A stretch of DNA of 9,304 nucleotides from Phycisphaerae bacterium (GTDB lineage: Bacteria; Planctomycetota; Phycisphaerae; UBA1845; Fen-1342). This document shows, one piece after another, positions 1 through 8,032 of this stretch. The stretch spans positions 1 through 9,304 of the forward strand of contig JALSRY010000568.1 of NCBI GenBank assembly GCA_026984555.1, written 5' to 3'. Under the pieces are notes generated by a model. That model saw only the letters and a program-made list of their open reading frames with translations. It was not told the DNA's origin and made no database searches. How positions within the stretch are numbered: the stretch's first letter is position 1; the number at the start of each line of letters is the position of its first letter. Made by a program: the position numbers and the translations under genes.

Positions 1-274
1 GACGACCGAGTTGCCCGATCACCTGGTCCACGTTCTGCCGCTGCTCGGGCGGCTCGAGCCCGAGGAGGCACGGGCGTTTTCGGCGACGTGCGTGCTGCCG
101 GCGGTGGATCGGATGCTGGCGGCGTTTCGGGGCAAGGACGACCCGTTCGAGGGCGTGTTGCGGGCGATCCGGGAGGTATTGGCGGCGCGGTTCGGCCCGG
201 CGCGGGATGCGGCCGTTCCACTGCCGGTGATGCAACGCCATAACGAATCGCTGGTTCTGCTGGATGGGGAATAG
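1..274 (+). CDS. narJ: NarJ, nitrate reductase maturation chaperone, C-terminal part (5' end outside window)
   Basis: This is the last 90 codons of an open frame that enters from the left edge, read from base 2, and stops at TAG 272-274. NarJ is a cytoplasmic chaperone that binds apo-NarG and is needed for cofactor insertion and membrane attachment of the NarGH dimer; it is not part of the finished enzyme. The visible part starts with the TELPDHL segment, followed by a helical region rich in Leu, Ala and Arg, which resembles the conserved LPDHL region of NarJ/TorD-family chaperones. The TTG at 11 is internal to the gene, not a start. narI begins two bases after the stop, the classical narGHJI order, and this placement supports the call strongly. 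The N-terminal half is missing, so the full length cannot be judged. Confidence 0.88.
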   Translation, partial: TTELPDHLVHVLPLLGRLEPEEARAFSATCVLPAVDRMLAAFRGKDDPFEGVLRAIREVLAARFGPARDAAVPLPVMQRHNESLVLLDGE

Positions 275-276
275 AA

Positions 277-987
277 ATGGACACGGCCCAACAATACCTC
301 GACCAATTGCTGTTCGCGGTCGCGCCGTATGTGGCGCTGGCGATTTTCTTCATCGTTACGATTCAGCGTTACCGCGCGCAGAAATTCACCTATTCCTCGC
401 TTTCGTCGCAGTTTCTCGAAAATGAGCAGCATTTCTGGGCATTGGTTCCCTTTCACTATGGGATCCTGATCGTCCTGATCGGGCACGTCGTGGCGTTTCT
501 GGTGCCGAGCTGGGTGCTGGGGTGGAACGCCCGGCCGGTGCGGCTCTACATGCTGGAAATCTGCGCGCTGATCTTCGGCGTGTTGACGGTGGTCGGGCTG
601 GCCACGGTCATCCTGCGGCGGTTGAGCAACGTGAAGGCCCGGACGGTGACCAGCACGTCGGACTGGATCTTGTACGCGTTGCTGCTGGTGCAGACGGTCA
701 GCGGGGTGTACATCGCGGTGATGCACCCGTGGGGCTCGTCGTGGTTCGCGGCGTCGGCGGCGCCGTATGTATGGTCGATTCTGAAACTGAATCCGGAAAT
801 CCACTACGTGGTCGCGATGCCGTTCGTGGTCAAGCTGCACATCGTCAATGCGTTGCTGGTGATCGGCTTTTTCCCGTTTACGCGGCTGGTGCACATTCTC
901 GTGATTCCCAACCCGTACCTGTGGCGCAAACCGCAGGTGGTGCGCTGGAATTGGCAACCCGGCGCCCGCGGACGTTCGGCCAGGTAG
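277..987 (+). CDS. narI: NarI, respiratory nitrate reductase gamma subunit (cytochrome b)
   Basis: The 236-residue integral membrane subunit of NarGHI oxidises quinol on the periplasmic side and passes electrons through two b hemes to NarH and NarG. About five transmembrane segments are visible (roughly residues 12-31, 55-76, 90-113, 130-150 and 180-205). The four heme histidines can be placed by spacing: H60 and H70 (10 apart, in FHYGILIVLIGH) and H188 and H206 (18 apart, in KLHIVN and RLVHI). These spacings equal those of E. coli NarI His56/66 and His187/205, so both hemes should be present. FPFTRLVH and the following IPNPYLWR are also typical of the family. The length is close to the usual 225-240. 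The ATG at 277 follows the narJ stop by two bases, with a GGGGA ribosome site at 266-270 inside narJ. The product is complete, and nothing suggests loss of function. Confidence 0.96.
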   Translation: MDTAQQYLDQLLFAVAPYVALAIFFIVTIQRYRAQKFTYSSLSSQFLENEQHFWALVPFHYGILIVLIGHVVAFLVPSWVLGWNARPVRLYMLEICALIFGVLTVVGLATVILRRLSNVKARTVTSTSDWILYALLLVQTVSGVYIAVMHPWGSSWFAASAAPYVWSILKLNPEIHYVVAMPFVVKLHIVNALLVIGFFPFTRLVHILVIPNPYLWRKPQVVRWNWQPGARGRSAR

Positions 988-994
988 AAACCTT

Positions 995-998
995 GGAG
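995..998 (+). promoter_or_regulatory. Ribosome binding site that decides the narK start
   Basis: GGAG lies in the 20-base gap between narI and the transporter gene. It is 9 bases before the ATG at 1008 but only 3 bases before the in-frame ATG at 1002. The first spacing suits initiation and the second is too short, so 1008 is preferred. The two choices differ by only two residues. Confidence 0.6.
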
Positions 999-1007
999 CA
1001 CATGGTC

Positions 1008-2342
1008 ATGACAGATACCCGAGGCACCCCGAATGCGGGCCTGTTCGGCGCGACGCTGGGATTCTTCGTCGGATTCGCGGCTGTATCTCTGTTCGGGCCG
1101 ACGGCCGGCAAGTTCAAGGAAGTGATGTCGCTGAGCCCGGTGCTGGTGGGCTTGCTGGTTGCGGCGCCGGCGTTGTCGGGGTCTCTGTTGCGGATTCCGT
1201 TTTCGGCATGGGTGGACACGACGGGGGGGCGCAAGCCGTTTCTGGTATTGCTGATATTGTCCATTGTGGGAATGGGCGGGCTGTGGGCGGTGGTGTTCTT
1301 TCTGTATCCGGATCACCTGAGCCAGTCGCTGTATCCGTTGCTGTTGCTTCTGGGCGTGTTGAGCGGCTGCGGTATCGCGACCTTTTCCGTGGGCATCAGC
1401 CAGGTGTCGTACTGGTTTCCGCAGAGCAAGCAGGGTTGGGCATTGGGTACGTATGCCGGCGTAGGCAACCTGGCTCCGGGGCTGTTCTCGTTTCTCCTGC
1501 CGCTGGCGCTGGCGGCGTGGGGGCTGGCAGGCTCGTATTCCGCGTGGTTGTTGTTCCTCATTGCGGGCACGTGGCTGTACGCCGTCACGGGGCGCAACGC
1601 GTGGTATTTCCAATTGCTCAAGCGGGGCCGCACACCGTCGGAGGCGCGGGAGGTGGCCCAGGAACGCGGGCAGGAGCTCTTTCCCGCCGGCAGCATGACC
1701 GCAACGCTGGCTATTTCAGCGCGTACCTGGAAAACGTGGGCCCTGGTGGTGATCTACTTCACCACGTTCGGCGGCTTTATCGCGTTGACGGCGTGGTTTC
1801 CGACGTACTGGAAGTCGTTCTTCGCCGTGAGCAGCGTGATGGCGGGGGGCCTGACGGCGTTGTACTCGATCTTGACTTCGGCGATTCGGGTGCCGGGGGG
1901 CTCGGTCGCGGATCGTATCGGCGGCGAAAACACCGCCGTGCTCTCGTTGCTGACCATGCTGGTCGGTGCGGCGCTGATGACGCTTTCTCACCAGTTCGCG
2001 GTCTGCGTGACCGGGGTGGTGTTGCTCGGCATCGGCATGGGCGTGGCCAACGCAGCGGTTTTCAAAATGGTGCCCCAGGAAGTACCGGAAGCGGTGGGCG
2101 GCGCGGCGGGCTGGGTCGGAGGGCTCGGCGCATTCGGCGGGTTTGCCATTCCGCCGTTGATGGGGCTGTTCGTGCGCAATCTGGGGACGATCGGCTACGC
2201 CCGTGGTTTTGTGATTTTCATCTTGCTTGCGATCTGCTCGCTGATACTCGCGGGCGTTCTGAAGCGGGCCCACGCCAGCACCGAGGTGAGAGCGGGTGTT
2301 GTTGCGGCGGGGCAGGCAGCGCAAGGAAGCTCAGACGTCTAG
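1008..2342 (+). CDS. narK: NarK-family nitrate/nitrite transporter (MFS)
   Basis: A 444-residue, about 12-helix major facilitator protein of the nitrate/nitrite porter family, predicted to import nitrate for NarG and/or exchange it for nitrite. The first nitrate signature is visible as AGVGNLAPG at residues 150-158, the second as GGLGAFGG at 371-378. The two arginines that bind the anion in NarK structures (E. coli R89 in helix 2, R305 in helix 8) have likely counterparts in R62 (LLRIPF) and R294 (AIRVPGG). The loop after helix 2 has the MFS pattern WVDTTGGRKP. The length matches single-domain NarK proteins (about 400-460); it is not the fused NarK1-NarK2 type. It starts 20 bases after narI, almost certainly in the same operon. 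Proton symport versus nitrate/nitrite antiport cannot be settled by eye. The start at 1008 rather than 1002 rests on ribosome-site spacing. Confidence 0.92.
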   Translation: MTDTRGTPNAGLFGATLGFFVGFAAVSLFGPTAGKFKEVMSLSPVLVGLLVAAPALSGSLLRIPFSAWVDTTGGRKPFLVLLILSIVGMGGLWAVVFFLYPDHLSQSLYPLLLLLGVLSGCGIATFSVGISQVSYWFPQSKQGWALGTYAGVGNLAPGLFSFLLPLALAAWGLAGSYSAWLLFLIAGTWLYAVTGRNAWYFQLLKRGRTPSEAREVAQERGQELFPAGSMTATLAISARTWKTWALVVIYFTTFGGFIALTAWFPTYWKSFFAVSSVMAGGLTALYSILTSAIRVPGGSVADRIGGENTAVLSLLTMLVGAALMTLSHQFAVCVTGVVLLGIGMGVANAAVFKMVPQEVPEAVGGAAGWVGGLGAFGGFAIPPLMGLFVRNLGTIGYARGFVIFILLAICSLILAGVLKRAHASTEVRAGVVAAGQAAQGSSDV

Positions 2343-2444
2343 TTCGGTGATCCGACACCGTTTGGGCAGTCGGGGTTGGCGAGCCGCGGGGTAGGGTGCG
2401 GGGGCCGGCCCGGGACGTGTCCGAATCAAGTGCTGAGAAACACC
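2343..2444 (+). other. Intergenic gap between narK and actA
   Basis: This 102-base stretch is the only real spacer in the window. It holds a weak hairpin, CGGTG (2345-2349) pairing with CACCG (2356-2360) around a 6-base loop and followed by only three T, and a perfect 10-base palindrome GGGCCGGCCC at 2402-2411. Neither is a convincing terminator, and no clear -35/-10 pair or FNR-type inverted repeat is seen. A promoter for the act genes could still be here, since promoters of G+C-rich bacteria are hard to see by eye; readthrough from nar-narK is equally possible. Confidence 0.5.
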
Positions 2445-3098
2445 ATGCGAAACCGTATTGTGACCATCGTCCTCGCCGTGGGCCTGCTTTTCAGCCTGGG
2501 GGCCCTGCTGGCCGGACATCACGGGATGCGCCTGCCGGGCAATCAGCAGGGTTACGCCCCGCGGCAGCCGATCGCGTTTTCCCACCGGCTGCACGCGGGT
2601 GAGCTTCAGATCAGTTGTTTCTATTGTCACTACGCTGCGCAAACGAGTCGCCACGCGGGGATTCCCGCCGCGAGTATCTGCATGAACTGTCACCGGTTCG
2701 TGACGGCGCCGCTGGGAGCGATCCGGGCGGAGGATGAACAAGCCAAGCAGGAGAAGCGCAAACCGCGGCGCGTGGTGTCGGCGGAGATTCAGAAGATTTA
2801 CGACGCGCTGGCGCTCGATGCCGACCTGAAGCCGATTCCGGGCAAGGCGCGCGTGCCGATCGCGTGGATCAAGGTGCACAACCTGCCGGACTTCGTGTAC
2901 TTCGACCATCGGGCCCACATCACAGCCGGCGTCGCGTGCCAGCGCTGCCACGGCGCCGTCGAGACGATGGAACGGGTATTTCAGGTGGAGAGCCTCGCGA
3001 TGGGGTGGTGTGTGAACTGCCATCGAAAAGTCAATGCAATCGGTGTCGGCGGTCGGCGGGTGCATGCACCGACCGACTGCGCGACCTGTCACTACTAG
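2445..3098 (+). CDS. actA: ActA, pentaheme cytochrome c subunit of alternative complex III
   Basis: A 217-residue multiheme cytochrome of the quinol:electron acceptor oxidoreductase ACIII, anchored in the membrane and facing the periplasm, where it carries electrons from the quinol/iron-sulfur part toward ActE and soluble carriers. Five CXXCH heme sites are present, at residues 58-62 (CFYCH), 79-83 (CMNCH), 165-169 (CQRCH), 189-193 (CVNCH) and 212-216 (CATCH, one residue before the C terminus). Extra histidines in FSHRLH (45-50) and FDHRAH (153-158) are likely distal heme ligands. An N-terminal hydrophobic helix (about 5-23) after MRNR serves as export signal and membrane anchor. Heme number and length match Rhodothermus and Flavobacterium ActA. 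ATG 2445 is chosen because it gives a normal signal anchor; the in-frame upstream TTG 2376 and GTG 2430 would add a tail with no ribosome site. actB follows 15 bases later. Confidence 0.94.
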   Translation: MRNRIVTIVLAVGLLFSLGALLAGHHGMRLPGNQQGYAPRQPIAFSHRLHAGELQISCFYCHYAAQTSRHAGIPAASICMNCHRFVTAPLGAIRAEDEQAKQEKRKPRRVVSAEIQKIYDALALDADLKPIPGKARVPIAWIKVHNLPDFVYFDHRAHITAGVACQRCHGAVETMERVFQVESLAMGWCVNCHRKVNAIGVGGRRVHAPTDCATCHY

Positions 3099-3101
3099 GA
3101 G
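3097..3101 (+). promoter_or_regulatory. Ribosome binding site of actB
   Basis: AGGAG overlaps the actA stop codon (TAG 3096-3098) and lies 12 bases before the actB ATG at 3114. The spacing is slightly long but the match is good. Its overlap with the actA stop suggests that ribosomes finishing actA help initiate actB. Confidence 0.5.
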
Positions 3102-3113
3102 CCTGCGGCGGCC

Positions 3114-6100
3114 ATGTCCGAGAAGCAGAGGAAACGATATTGGATGAGCCTGCGGCAGCGTGACGACGCCGGCGCGTACATGGAAGCGGCGGGGGATGAG
3201 TTCTCCGAAGTGCCGGACCCGGCGGAGAAGGGGCTCGATCGGCGCGGATTCCTCAAGGCGGCGGGTTTCAGTTTCGGCGGGATGCTGGTCGCGGGCTGCA
3301 CGCGGGCGCCGGTTCACAAGGCGATTCCGTTCCTCGTGCAACCCGAGGACGTCGTGCCCGGCCGCGCGACGTGGTATGCCTCGACGTGCGGCGCCTGCCC
3401 CGCGGGTTGCGGTCTGCTGGTCAAGAACCGCGACGGACGCCCGATCAAGCTCGAAGGCAACCCGGATCACCCGCTGTCGCGAGGGGGGCTGTGCGCCGTC
3501 GGCCAAGCGTCGATCCTCGGGCTTTATGACAGCCACCGGCTGCGGCATCCCGTGCAGGGGGGCAAGCAGACCGACTGGGCGGGGGTGGACAAGGCCATCA
3601 CCGCGCGGCTCGATGCGGTTCGCAAGCAGGGCGGGGCGGTCCGGTTTCTGAGCGGGACCATCGCCAGCCCGACCGCCGCACGGGTGATCGGTGCGTTCCT
3701 GGCGTCGTTCGAGGACGCCCGCCACATCACGTATGAACCGCTTTCGTGCTCGGCGATTCTGGATGCTCACGCGCGGACGCACGGGGTGCGGGTGTTGCCG
3801 CACTATCGGTTCGACCGGGCGCGGTTGATCGTCGCCTTCGAAGCGGACTTTCTGGGAACGTGGATTTCCCCAGTGGAATTCACCGCGGGTTATCGAGCCG
3901 GACGGCAGCCCGAGGGTGATCCCGCCGCGTTCTCGGAGCACGTCCAGTTCGAGTCGCGTTATTCGCTCACCGGCGGGAAAGCGGACAAACGCTACTGCAT
4001 CGCGCCGGAGGCCGTGCGGCCGATCCTGTACCGGCTGGCAGTCCGCGTCGCGGCGCTGGCCGGTATGCCGGCGCCCGGTGCCGGTGCGGGCGGCGAGTCG
4101 GCGATACCCGTGGCGGAAGTGGACGGGCTGGCGGAACGGCTCTGGGAAGCGCGCGGGCGATCCCTCGTCGTTTGCGGCAGCCAGGAGATCGCCACGCAGG
4201 TGCTGTGCAATTTCATCAACCACGCGTTGGGCAACTATGGGCGGACGCTGGAGTTGGCAACACCGTCGCAGCAGAACCGGGCGGACGATGCGGCGCTGCA
4301 AGCGCTGCTGAAAGAGTTGGCCGGCGGTCGCGTGAGGGCGCTCCTGGTTCACGGTGTCAATCCGGTGTTGGACCTGCCCGGCGGGGAGGCGGTTGCGAAA
4401 GCGATCGCCGCGGTGCCGCTGGTGATCAGCTTCGCCGCCCGCATGGACGAGACGGCGCGCCATGCCCATTTCGTTTGTCCGGATCACCATTACCTCGAGT
4501 CGTGGGGCGACGCCGAGCCGGTGCGCGGGATCGTGAGTTTCTTCCAGCCGGTCATCGCGCCGCTCGGCGAGACTCGCGCTTTGGTCGAAAGTCTCGCGGT
4601 GTGGTCGGGCACGCCGCGCGGCGCGCGTGAACTGCTCGCCGAAACGTGGCCCGACCAGGCGTTCCGGGAGCGGACGCTGCACGACGGTTACGCGGTGGTG
4701 CAGCGTGAGGCGGTGCCGGCGGGCGCGTTTCGCGCGGGCGAAATCGAGCCGGTCCGTGCGGTTTGCGCCGGTGATGACGCGCTGACGCTGGCGCTTTACG
4801 CCAAGGTGGGCATGTTCGACGGGCGGCACGCGTACAACCCGTGGCTGCACGAGCTGCCCGATCCGGTCACCAAGGCCGTCTGGGACAACTACGCTTGTCT
4901 CTCGCCGGGAGCGGCGCAGCGGCTGGGGGTTGCGCAGGGTGATGTCGTGCGGATCCAGCCGGCGGGGGACGAGGCGGCGCCGGCCATCGAGTTGCCGGTG
5001 CTGGTTCAGCCGGGACAACACGATGATCTGGTCGCGGTGGCGTTGGGTTATGGTGCCGCGGAGACCGCTCGGTTCGGGCACGTCGGTCCGACGTGGCTTC
5101 ACGATCGGCCGACGGTCGGGCCAAACGGGCTGGTGGGCACGAACGCCGCGCCGCTGTTGATGTTTGCTGGCGGCACGTTACGCCGATGTGGCCGGCGGGT
5201 TCGGCTGGTACCGACCGGCAGAAGGCACGTGCTGGCGCTGACGCAGGAACACCACACGATCACCGTTCCCCAACGACTCGCTCCGGAGGGGGGGCTGCGG
5301 CGGGAGAACATCCGCGAGACGACACTGGCGGCGTTGCGTGCGAACGCGGCGAGCCGGCCGCACGCCGCGGCACACGAACGGCGGGACGACCTGTGGCCCG
5401 ATGACCACCCGTACACCGGCCACCACTGGGGCATGGTGATCGACCTGACGGCATGTACGGGCTGTGGCGCATGCGTAATCGCCTGCCAGGTGGAGAACAA
5501 CATACCCGTTGTCGGGAAGGATGAGGTTCGGCGCAACCGGGAGATGCACTGGATGCGTATCGATCGCTACTACTCCGACACCGGGGCGACGCCCGACATG
5601 GTGCACCAGCCGATGATGTGCCAGCAATGTGACCACGCGCCGTGTGAAACGGTCTGCCCGGTGCTGGCGACGGTTCATAGCGAAGAAGGCCTCAACCAGC
5701 AGGTGTACAACCGCTGCGTCGGCACGCGTTACTGCTCGAACAACTGTCCGTACAAAGTGCGGCGATTCAACTGGTTCAACTACCCGCGTAACGACGTACT
5801 CGAGAACATGACGCTCAACCCGGATGTGACGGTTCGGTCGCGGGGCGTCATGGAGAAGTGTTCGTTCTGTGTACAGCGAATCCAGGAGGCGAAGTTCGAG
5901 GCGCGGCGTCGAGGGGTTGCGCTTGCCGACGGGGACATCCGGCCGGCGTGCCAGCAGTCGTGTCCGGCGGGAGCGATCGTGTTCGGCGATCTGAACGATC
6001 CCAAGAGTCGGCTGTCGCGTCTGATCGCCGGTGGACGACATTACCGGGTGTTGGAAGAACTGAATGTGCGCCCCACGGTTGGGTATCTGCGTGTGGTGCG

Positions 6101-6140
6101 CAACCGCCCCCAGACCGAGGATCACGTAGACCATGGCTAG
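3114..6140 (+). CDS. actB: ActB, large iron-sulfur subunit of alternative complex III
   Basis: A 1008-residue periplasm-facing fusion protein that relays electrons in ACIII. The N terminus has the ACIII-type RYW segment (residues 8-10), then a Tat-like motif RRGFLK (43-48), a hydrophobic stretch and a lipobox LVAGC (58-62), suggesting a Tat-exported lipoprotein acylated on C62. Residues about 65-750 resemble a molybdopterin oxidoreductase; in studied ACIIIs this domain carries no molybdenum. Here it keeps four cysteines, C92, C95, C99 and C127, in the spacing of a [4Fe-4S] site. The C-terminal ferredoxin domain (about 765-1000) has C781/784/787/791, C836/839/844/848, C868/874/878, C916/919 and C946/950. 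These 15 cysteines fit three [4Fe-4S] and one [3Fe-4S] cluster, because T871 sits where the third motif would have another cysteine. The frame is intact. It overlaps actC by 8 bases. PsrA/PsrB-like enzymes are an alternative, but they use separate subunits and lack these neighbours. Confidence 0.94.
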   Translation: MSEKQRKRYWMSLRQRDDAGAYMEAAGDEFSEVPDPAEKGLDRRGFLKAAGFSFGGMLVAGCTRAPVHKAIPFLVQPEDVVPGRATWYASTCGACPAGCGLLVKNRDGRPIKLEGNPDHPLSRGGLCAVGQASILGLYDSHRLRHPVQGGKQTDWAGVDKAITARLDAVRKQGGAVRFLSGTIASPTAARVIGAFLASFEDARHITYEPLSCSAILDAHARTHGVRVLPHYRFDRARLIVAFEADFLGTWISPVEFTAGYRAGRQPEGDPAAFSEHVQFESRYSLTGGKADKRYCIAPEAVRPILYRLAVRVAALAGMPAPGAGAGGESAIPVAEVDGLAERLWEARGRSLVVCGSQEIATQVLCNFINHALGNYGRTLELATPSQQNRADDAALQALLKELAGGRVRALLVHGVNPVLDLPGGEAVAKAIAAVPLVISFAARMDETARHAHFVCPDHHYLESWGDAEPVRGIVSFFQPVIAPLGETRALVESLAVWSGTPRGARELLAETWPDQAFRERTLHDGYAVVQREAVPAGAFRAGEIEPVRAVCAGDDALTLALYAKVGMFDGRHAYNPWLHELPDPVTKAVWDNYACLSPGAAQRLGVAQGDVVRIQPAGDEAAPAIELPVLVQPGQHDDLVAVALGYGAAETARFGHVGPTWLHDRPTVGPNGLVGTNAAPLLMFAGGTLRRCGRRVRLVPTGRRHVLALTQEHHTITVPQRLAPEGGLRRENIRETTLAALRANAASRPHAAAHERRDDLWPDDHPYTGHHWGMVIDLTACTGCGACVIACQVENNIPVVGKDEVRRNREMHWMRIDRYYSDTGATPDMVHQPMMCQQCDHAPCETVCPVLATVHSEEGLNQQVYNRCVGTRYCSNNCPYKVRRFNWFNYPRNDVLENMTLNPDVTVRSRGVMEKCSFCVQRIQEAKFEARRRGVALADGDIRPACQQSCPAGAIVFGDLNDPKSRLSRLIAGGRHYRVLEELNVRPTVGYLRVVRNRPQTEDHVDHG

Positions 6141-7494
6141 TGCATGTACGATCGAGCGTGAGCCGCTGATCGACGGAAACAAGACGCCCGGCGAGGTGAC
6201 ACGTGACATTTGCGGGGTTCTGGACGGCACGCCGTCGCCGATGTGGTGGGGGGCATTGGCCGTATCGTCGTCGGTGTTGCTGCTCGGGGTGATGGCCGTC
6301 TCGTACCAGATTGCGACCGGGATCGGCACGTGGGGACTCAACAACACCGTGGGCTGGGCATTCGATATCACGAATTTCGTGTTCTGGATCGGGATTGGCC
6401 ACGCGGGGACGCTGATTTCGGCGGTTCTGTTCCTGGTTCGGCAGAAGTGGCGCACGTCGGTGAACCGCGCCGCCGAGGCGATGACGCTGTTTGCGGTGAT
6501 GTGTGCGGGCGTGTTTCCGCTGATCCACATGGGGCGGCCCTGGTTTTGCTACTGGATGGCGCCGTATCCGAACATGCGTGGCTCGCTGTGGATCAACTTC
6601 CGCTCGCCGCTGGTGTGGGACTTTTTCGCGATATCCACGTACTTTCTGATTTCGCTCACTTTCTGGTACGTGGGGATGATTCCGGACCTGGCGACGATTC
6701 GCGACCGGGCGAGGTCGATCTGGCGCAAGCGCATCATGGGCTTTTTCAGTCTGGGCTGGAACGGTTCGTACAGCACGTGGTTGCACTACGAGACCGTGTA
6801 CCTGTTGCTGGCCGGTCTGGCGACGCCGCTGGTGGTGTCGGTACACACGATCGTGAGCTGGGATTTCGCCACCGCGGTCCTGCCCGGCTGGCACACGACG
6901 ATTTTTCCGCCGTACTTCGTGATCGGAGCGATTTTCTCCGGCATGGCGATGGTGCTGACACTGATGTTGATCGCGCGCAAGACGATGCGGCTGGAGGCGT
7001 ACATCACGGAGCGTCACGTTGGGGCGATGTGCAAGATGGTCCTGTTTACGGGTAGTTGCGTGGGGCTGGCGTACGGGACGGAGTTTCTCATCGCGGCGTA
7101 TTCGAACAACCCCTACGAGCAGTTCGTATTCCTGAACCGTGCCTTGGGGCCGTTCGCGTGGGCGTACTGGATCATGGTGAGCTGCAACGTGATCGCTCCG
7201 CAGTTTTTCTGGCTCAAGCGAATCCGGAGGAATTTCGCAGCGGTGTTCGTTTTGTCGCTGTTCGTGAACGTGGGCATGTGGTTCGAACGCTTCGTCATCA
7301 TCGTCACGTCGCTGCATCGCGATTTCTTGCCGGCCAGTTGGGCGAGCTACGCGCCGACGTCGATCGAGATCGCGACGTTGCTGGGCAGTTTCGGTCTGTT
7401 TTTCACGTGTTTTCTGCTGTTTTGCCGCTTCATTCCCGTGATCGCGATGGGGGAAGTCAAGGGCGTGTTGAGCTATGGGCGCAAATCACACTGA
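6133..7494 (+). CDS. actC: ActC, NrfD-family quinol-binding membrane subunit of alternative complex III
   Basis: A 453-residue integral membrane protein of the NrfD/PsrC family with about ten transmembrane segments. In ACIII it holds the quinol oxidation site next to the iron-sulfur domain of ActB and is thought to provide a proton path. Family hallmarks are the [13 protein letters not shown] segment (67-79), followed by [10 protein letters not shown] (84-93, with H90), HMGRPW (132-137) and SPLVWDF (158-164, with D163). H132 and D163 probably correspond to the conserved His/Asp pair near the quinone pocket in ACIII structures; this mapping is by motif, not alignment. Late in the protein MWFERF and HRDFLP are also typical. 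The ATG at 6133 lies within the last codons of actB (8-base overlap, ATGGCTAG), with GAGGA at 6117-6121 as ribosome site. The C terminus overlaps actD by 20 bases. The length is normal for ActC. Confidence 0.95.
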   Translation: MASACTIEREPLIDGNKTPGEVTRDICGVLDGTPSPMWWGALAVSSSVLLLGVMAVSYQIATGIGTWGLNNTVGWAFDITNFVFWIGIGHAGTLISAVLFLVRQKWRTSVNRAAEAMTLFAVMCAGVFPLIHMGRPWFCYWMAPYPNMRGSLWINFRSPLVWDFFAISTYFLISLTFWYVGMIPDLATIRDRARSIWRKRIMGFFSLGWNGSYSTWLHYETVYLLLAGLATPLVVSVHTIVSWDFATAVLPGWHTTIFPPYFVIGAIFSGMAMVLTLMLIARKTMRLEAYITERHVGAMCKMVLFTGSCVGLAYGTEFLIAAYSNNPYEQFVFLNRALGPFAWAYWIMVSCNVIAPQFFWLKRIRRNFAAVFVLSLFVNVGMWFERFVIIVTSLHRDFLPASWASYAPTSIEIATLLGSFGLFFTCFLLFCRFIPVIAMGEVKGVLSYGRKSH

Positions 7495-8032
7495 GTTGGG
7501 CGAGAACCGGCGGTTTCTGCTGGGGGTTTTTGAGCGTGAGGAGGACATTCTCGCGGTGACCCGGGCGGCGCGCGACGGGGGCTTCACGATCGCGGACGTG
7601 TACGCGCCCTACGCCGTCCACGGGCTCGACGAAGCGATGGGGTTGCGGCCGTCGCGTTTGCCGTGGGTCGCGTTTGCCCTCGGGGTGCTCGGAGCGGGGC
7701 TGAAGGTCTGGTTCGAGTTCTGGACGACGGCGCAGAGCTGGCCGATCAACGTGGGCGGCAAGCCGTGGAACTCGCTGCCGGCGTTTGTGCCGGTGACGTT
7801 CGAGGTGATGGTGTTGTTCGCCGGCATTGGTACGGTCCTCGCGTTTCTGTCGGGGCGGGGGCTGTTGCCCGGCCGGCGGGCGCGTATGCCGGTCGAGGGC
7901 GTCACGGACGACCGTTTCGCGCTGGTTCTCGAGGAGACCGATGCCACGTTCGACCTGGGCCGGGCGGAAGCATTGTTTGCCCGGCACGGTGCCGTTCTGG
8001 TCGAGGAACGCAACGAACAGGAGCCCACCTGA
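7475..8032 (+). CDS. actD: ActD, DUF3341-family membrane subunit of alternative complex III
   Basis: A 185-residue small membrane subunit found only with ACIII-type complexes. It begins with a soluble domain (about 12-58) containing [17 protein letters not shown], a hallmark of the family, then has two transmembrane helices (about 62-83 and 103-125). The connecting loop holds [13 protein letters not shown] and the second helix begins with VPVTFE, both typical. A soluble tail with [10 protein letters not shown] follows. Structures place it beside ActC; its role is structural or perhaps in proton movement, with no known catalytic residues. The ATG at 7475 lies inside actC (20-base overlap), with a modest AAGGG at 7459-7463 upstream. 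An internal TTG at 7496 would remove the overlap but has no better ribosome site. The stop TGA overlaps the actE ATG by one base. Confidence 0.92.
   Translation: MGANHTELGENRRFLLGVFEREEDILAVTRAARDGGFTIADVYAPYAVHGLDEAMGLRPSRLPWVAFALGVLGAGLKVWFEFWTTAQSWPINVGGKPWNSLPAFVPVTFEVMVLFAGIGTVLAFLSGRGLLPGRRARMPVEGVTDDRFALVLEETDATFDLGRAEALFARHGAVLVEERNEQEPT
8019..8023 (+). promoter_or_regulatory. Ribosome binding site that decides the actE start
   Basis: AGGAG sits in the end of actD, 8 bases before the ATG at 8032 and 14 bases before the second in-frame ATG at 8038. The spacing strongly favours 8032, which also overlaps the actD stop as TGATG. Confidence 0.7.

Noticed and set aside
522..1007. Upstream extension of the narK frame starting inside narI
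   Set aside because: The extension is a shadow of narI in another frame, Gly/Arg-rich with no family match. The NarK-like sequence starts at 1008, where a ribosome site is correctly spaced.
1223..1229. Run of seven G in narK as a phase-variation tract
   Set aside because: It encodes part of the conserved MFS loop WVDTTGGRKP, the frame is intact, and short G runs are common throughout this G-rich strand.
2345..2363. Hairpin after narK as a Rho-independent terminator
   Set aside because: The stem is only five base pairs, the loop is six bases, and just three T follow, so it is too weak for a terminator.
2416..2429. FNR-type site before actA (ATCAA half-site at 2425-2429)
   Set aside because: The partner half at 2416-2420 reads CGTGT instead of TTGAT, so there is no inverted repeat.
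2331..5102. Very long open frame of 923 codons on the minus strand opposite actA and actB
   Set aside because: Its translation is dominated by Arg, Pro, His and Gln with no recognisable domain, and it lies exactly opposite genes with clear heme and iron-sulfur motifs. Long antisense frames are expected in G+C-rich DNA with G/C third positions.
5178..7317. Long minus-strand frames opposite actB and actC
   Set aside because: Same Arg/His/Pro-rich composition, no motifs, and full overlap with recognised ActB and ActC.
3114..7494. actB/actC read as a polysulfide, thiosulfate or tetrathionate reductase
   Set aside because: Those have separate catalytic and ferredoxin subunits and no pentaheme ActA, DUF3341 ActD, ActE or ActF neighbours. 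The fused ActB, its cysteine count and the full act gene order identify ACIII.
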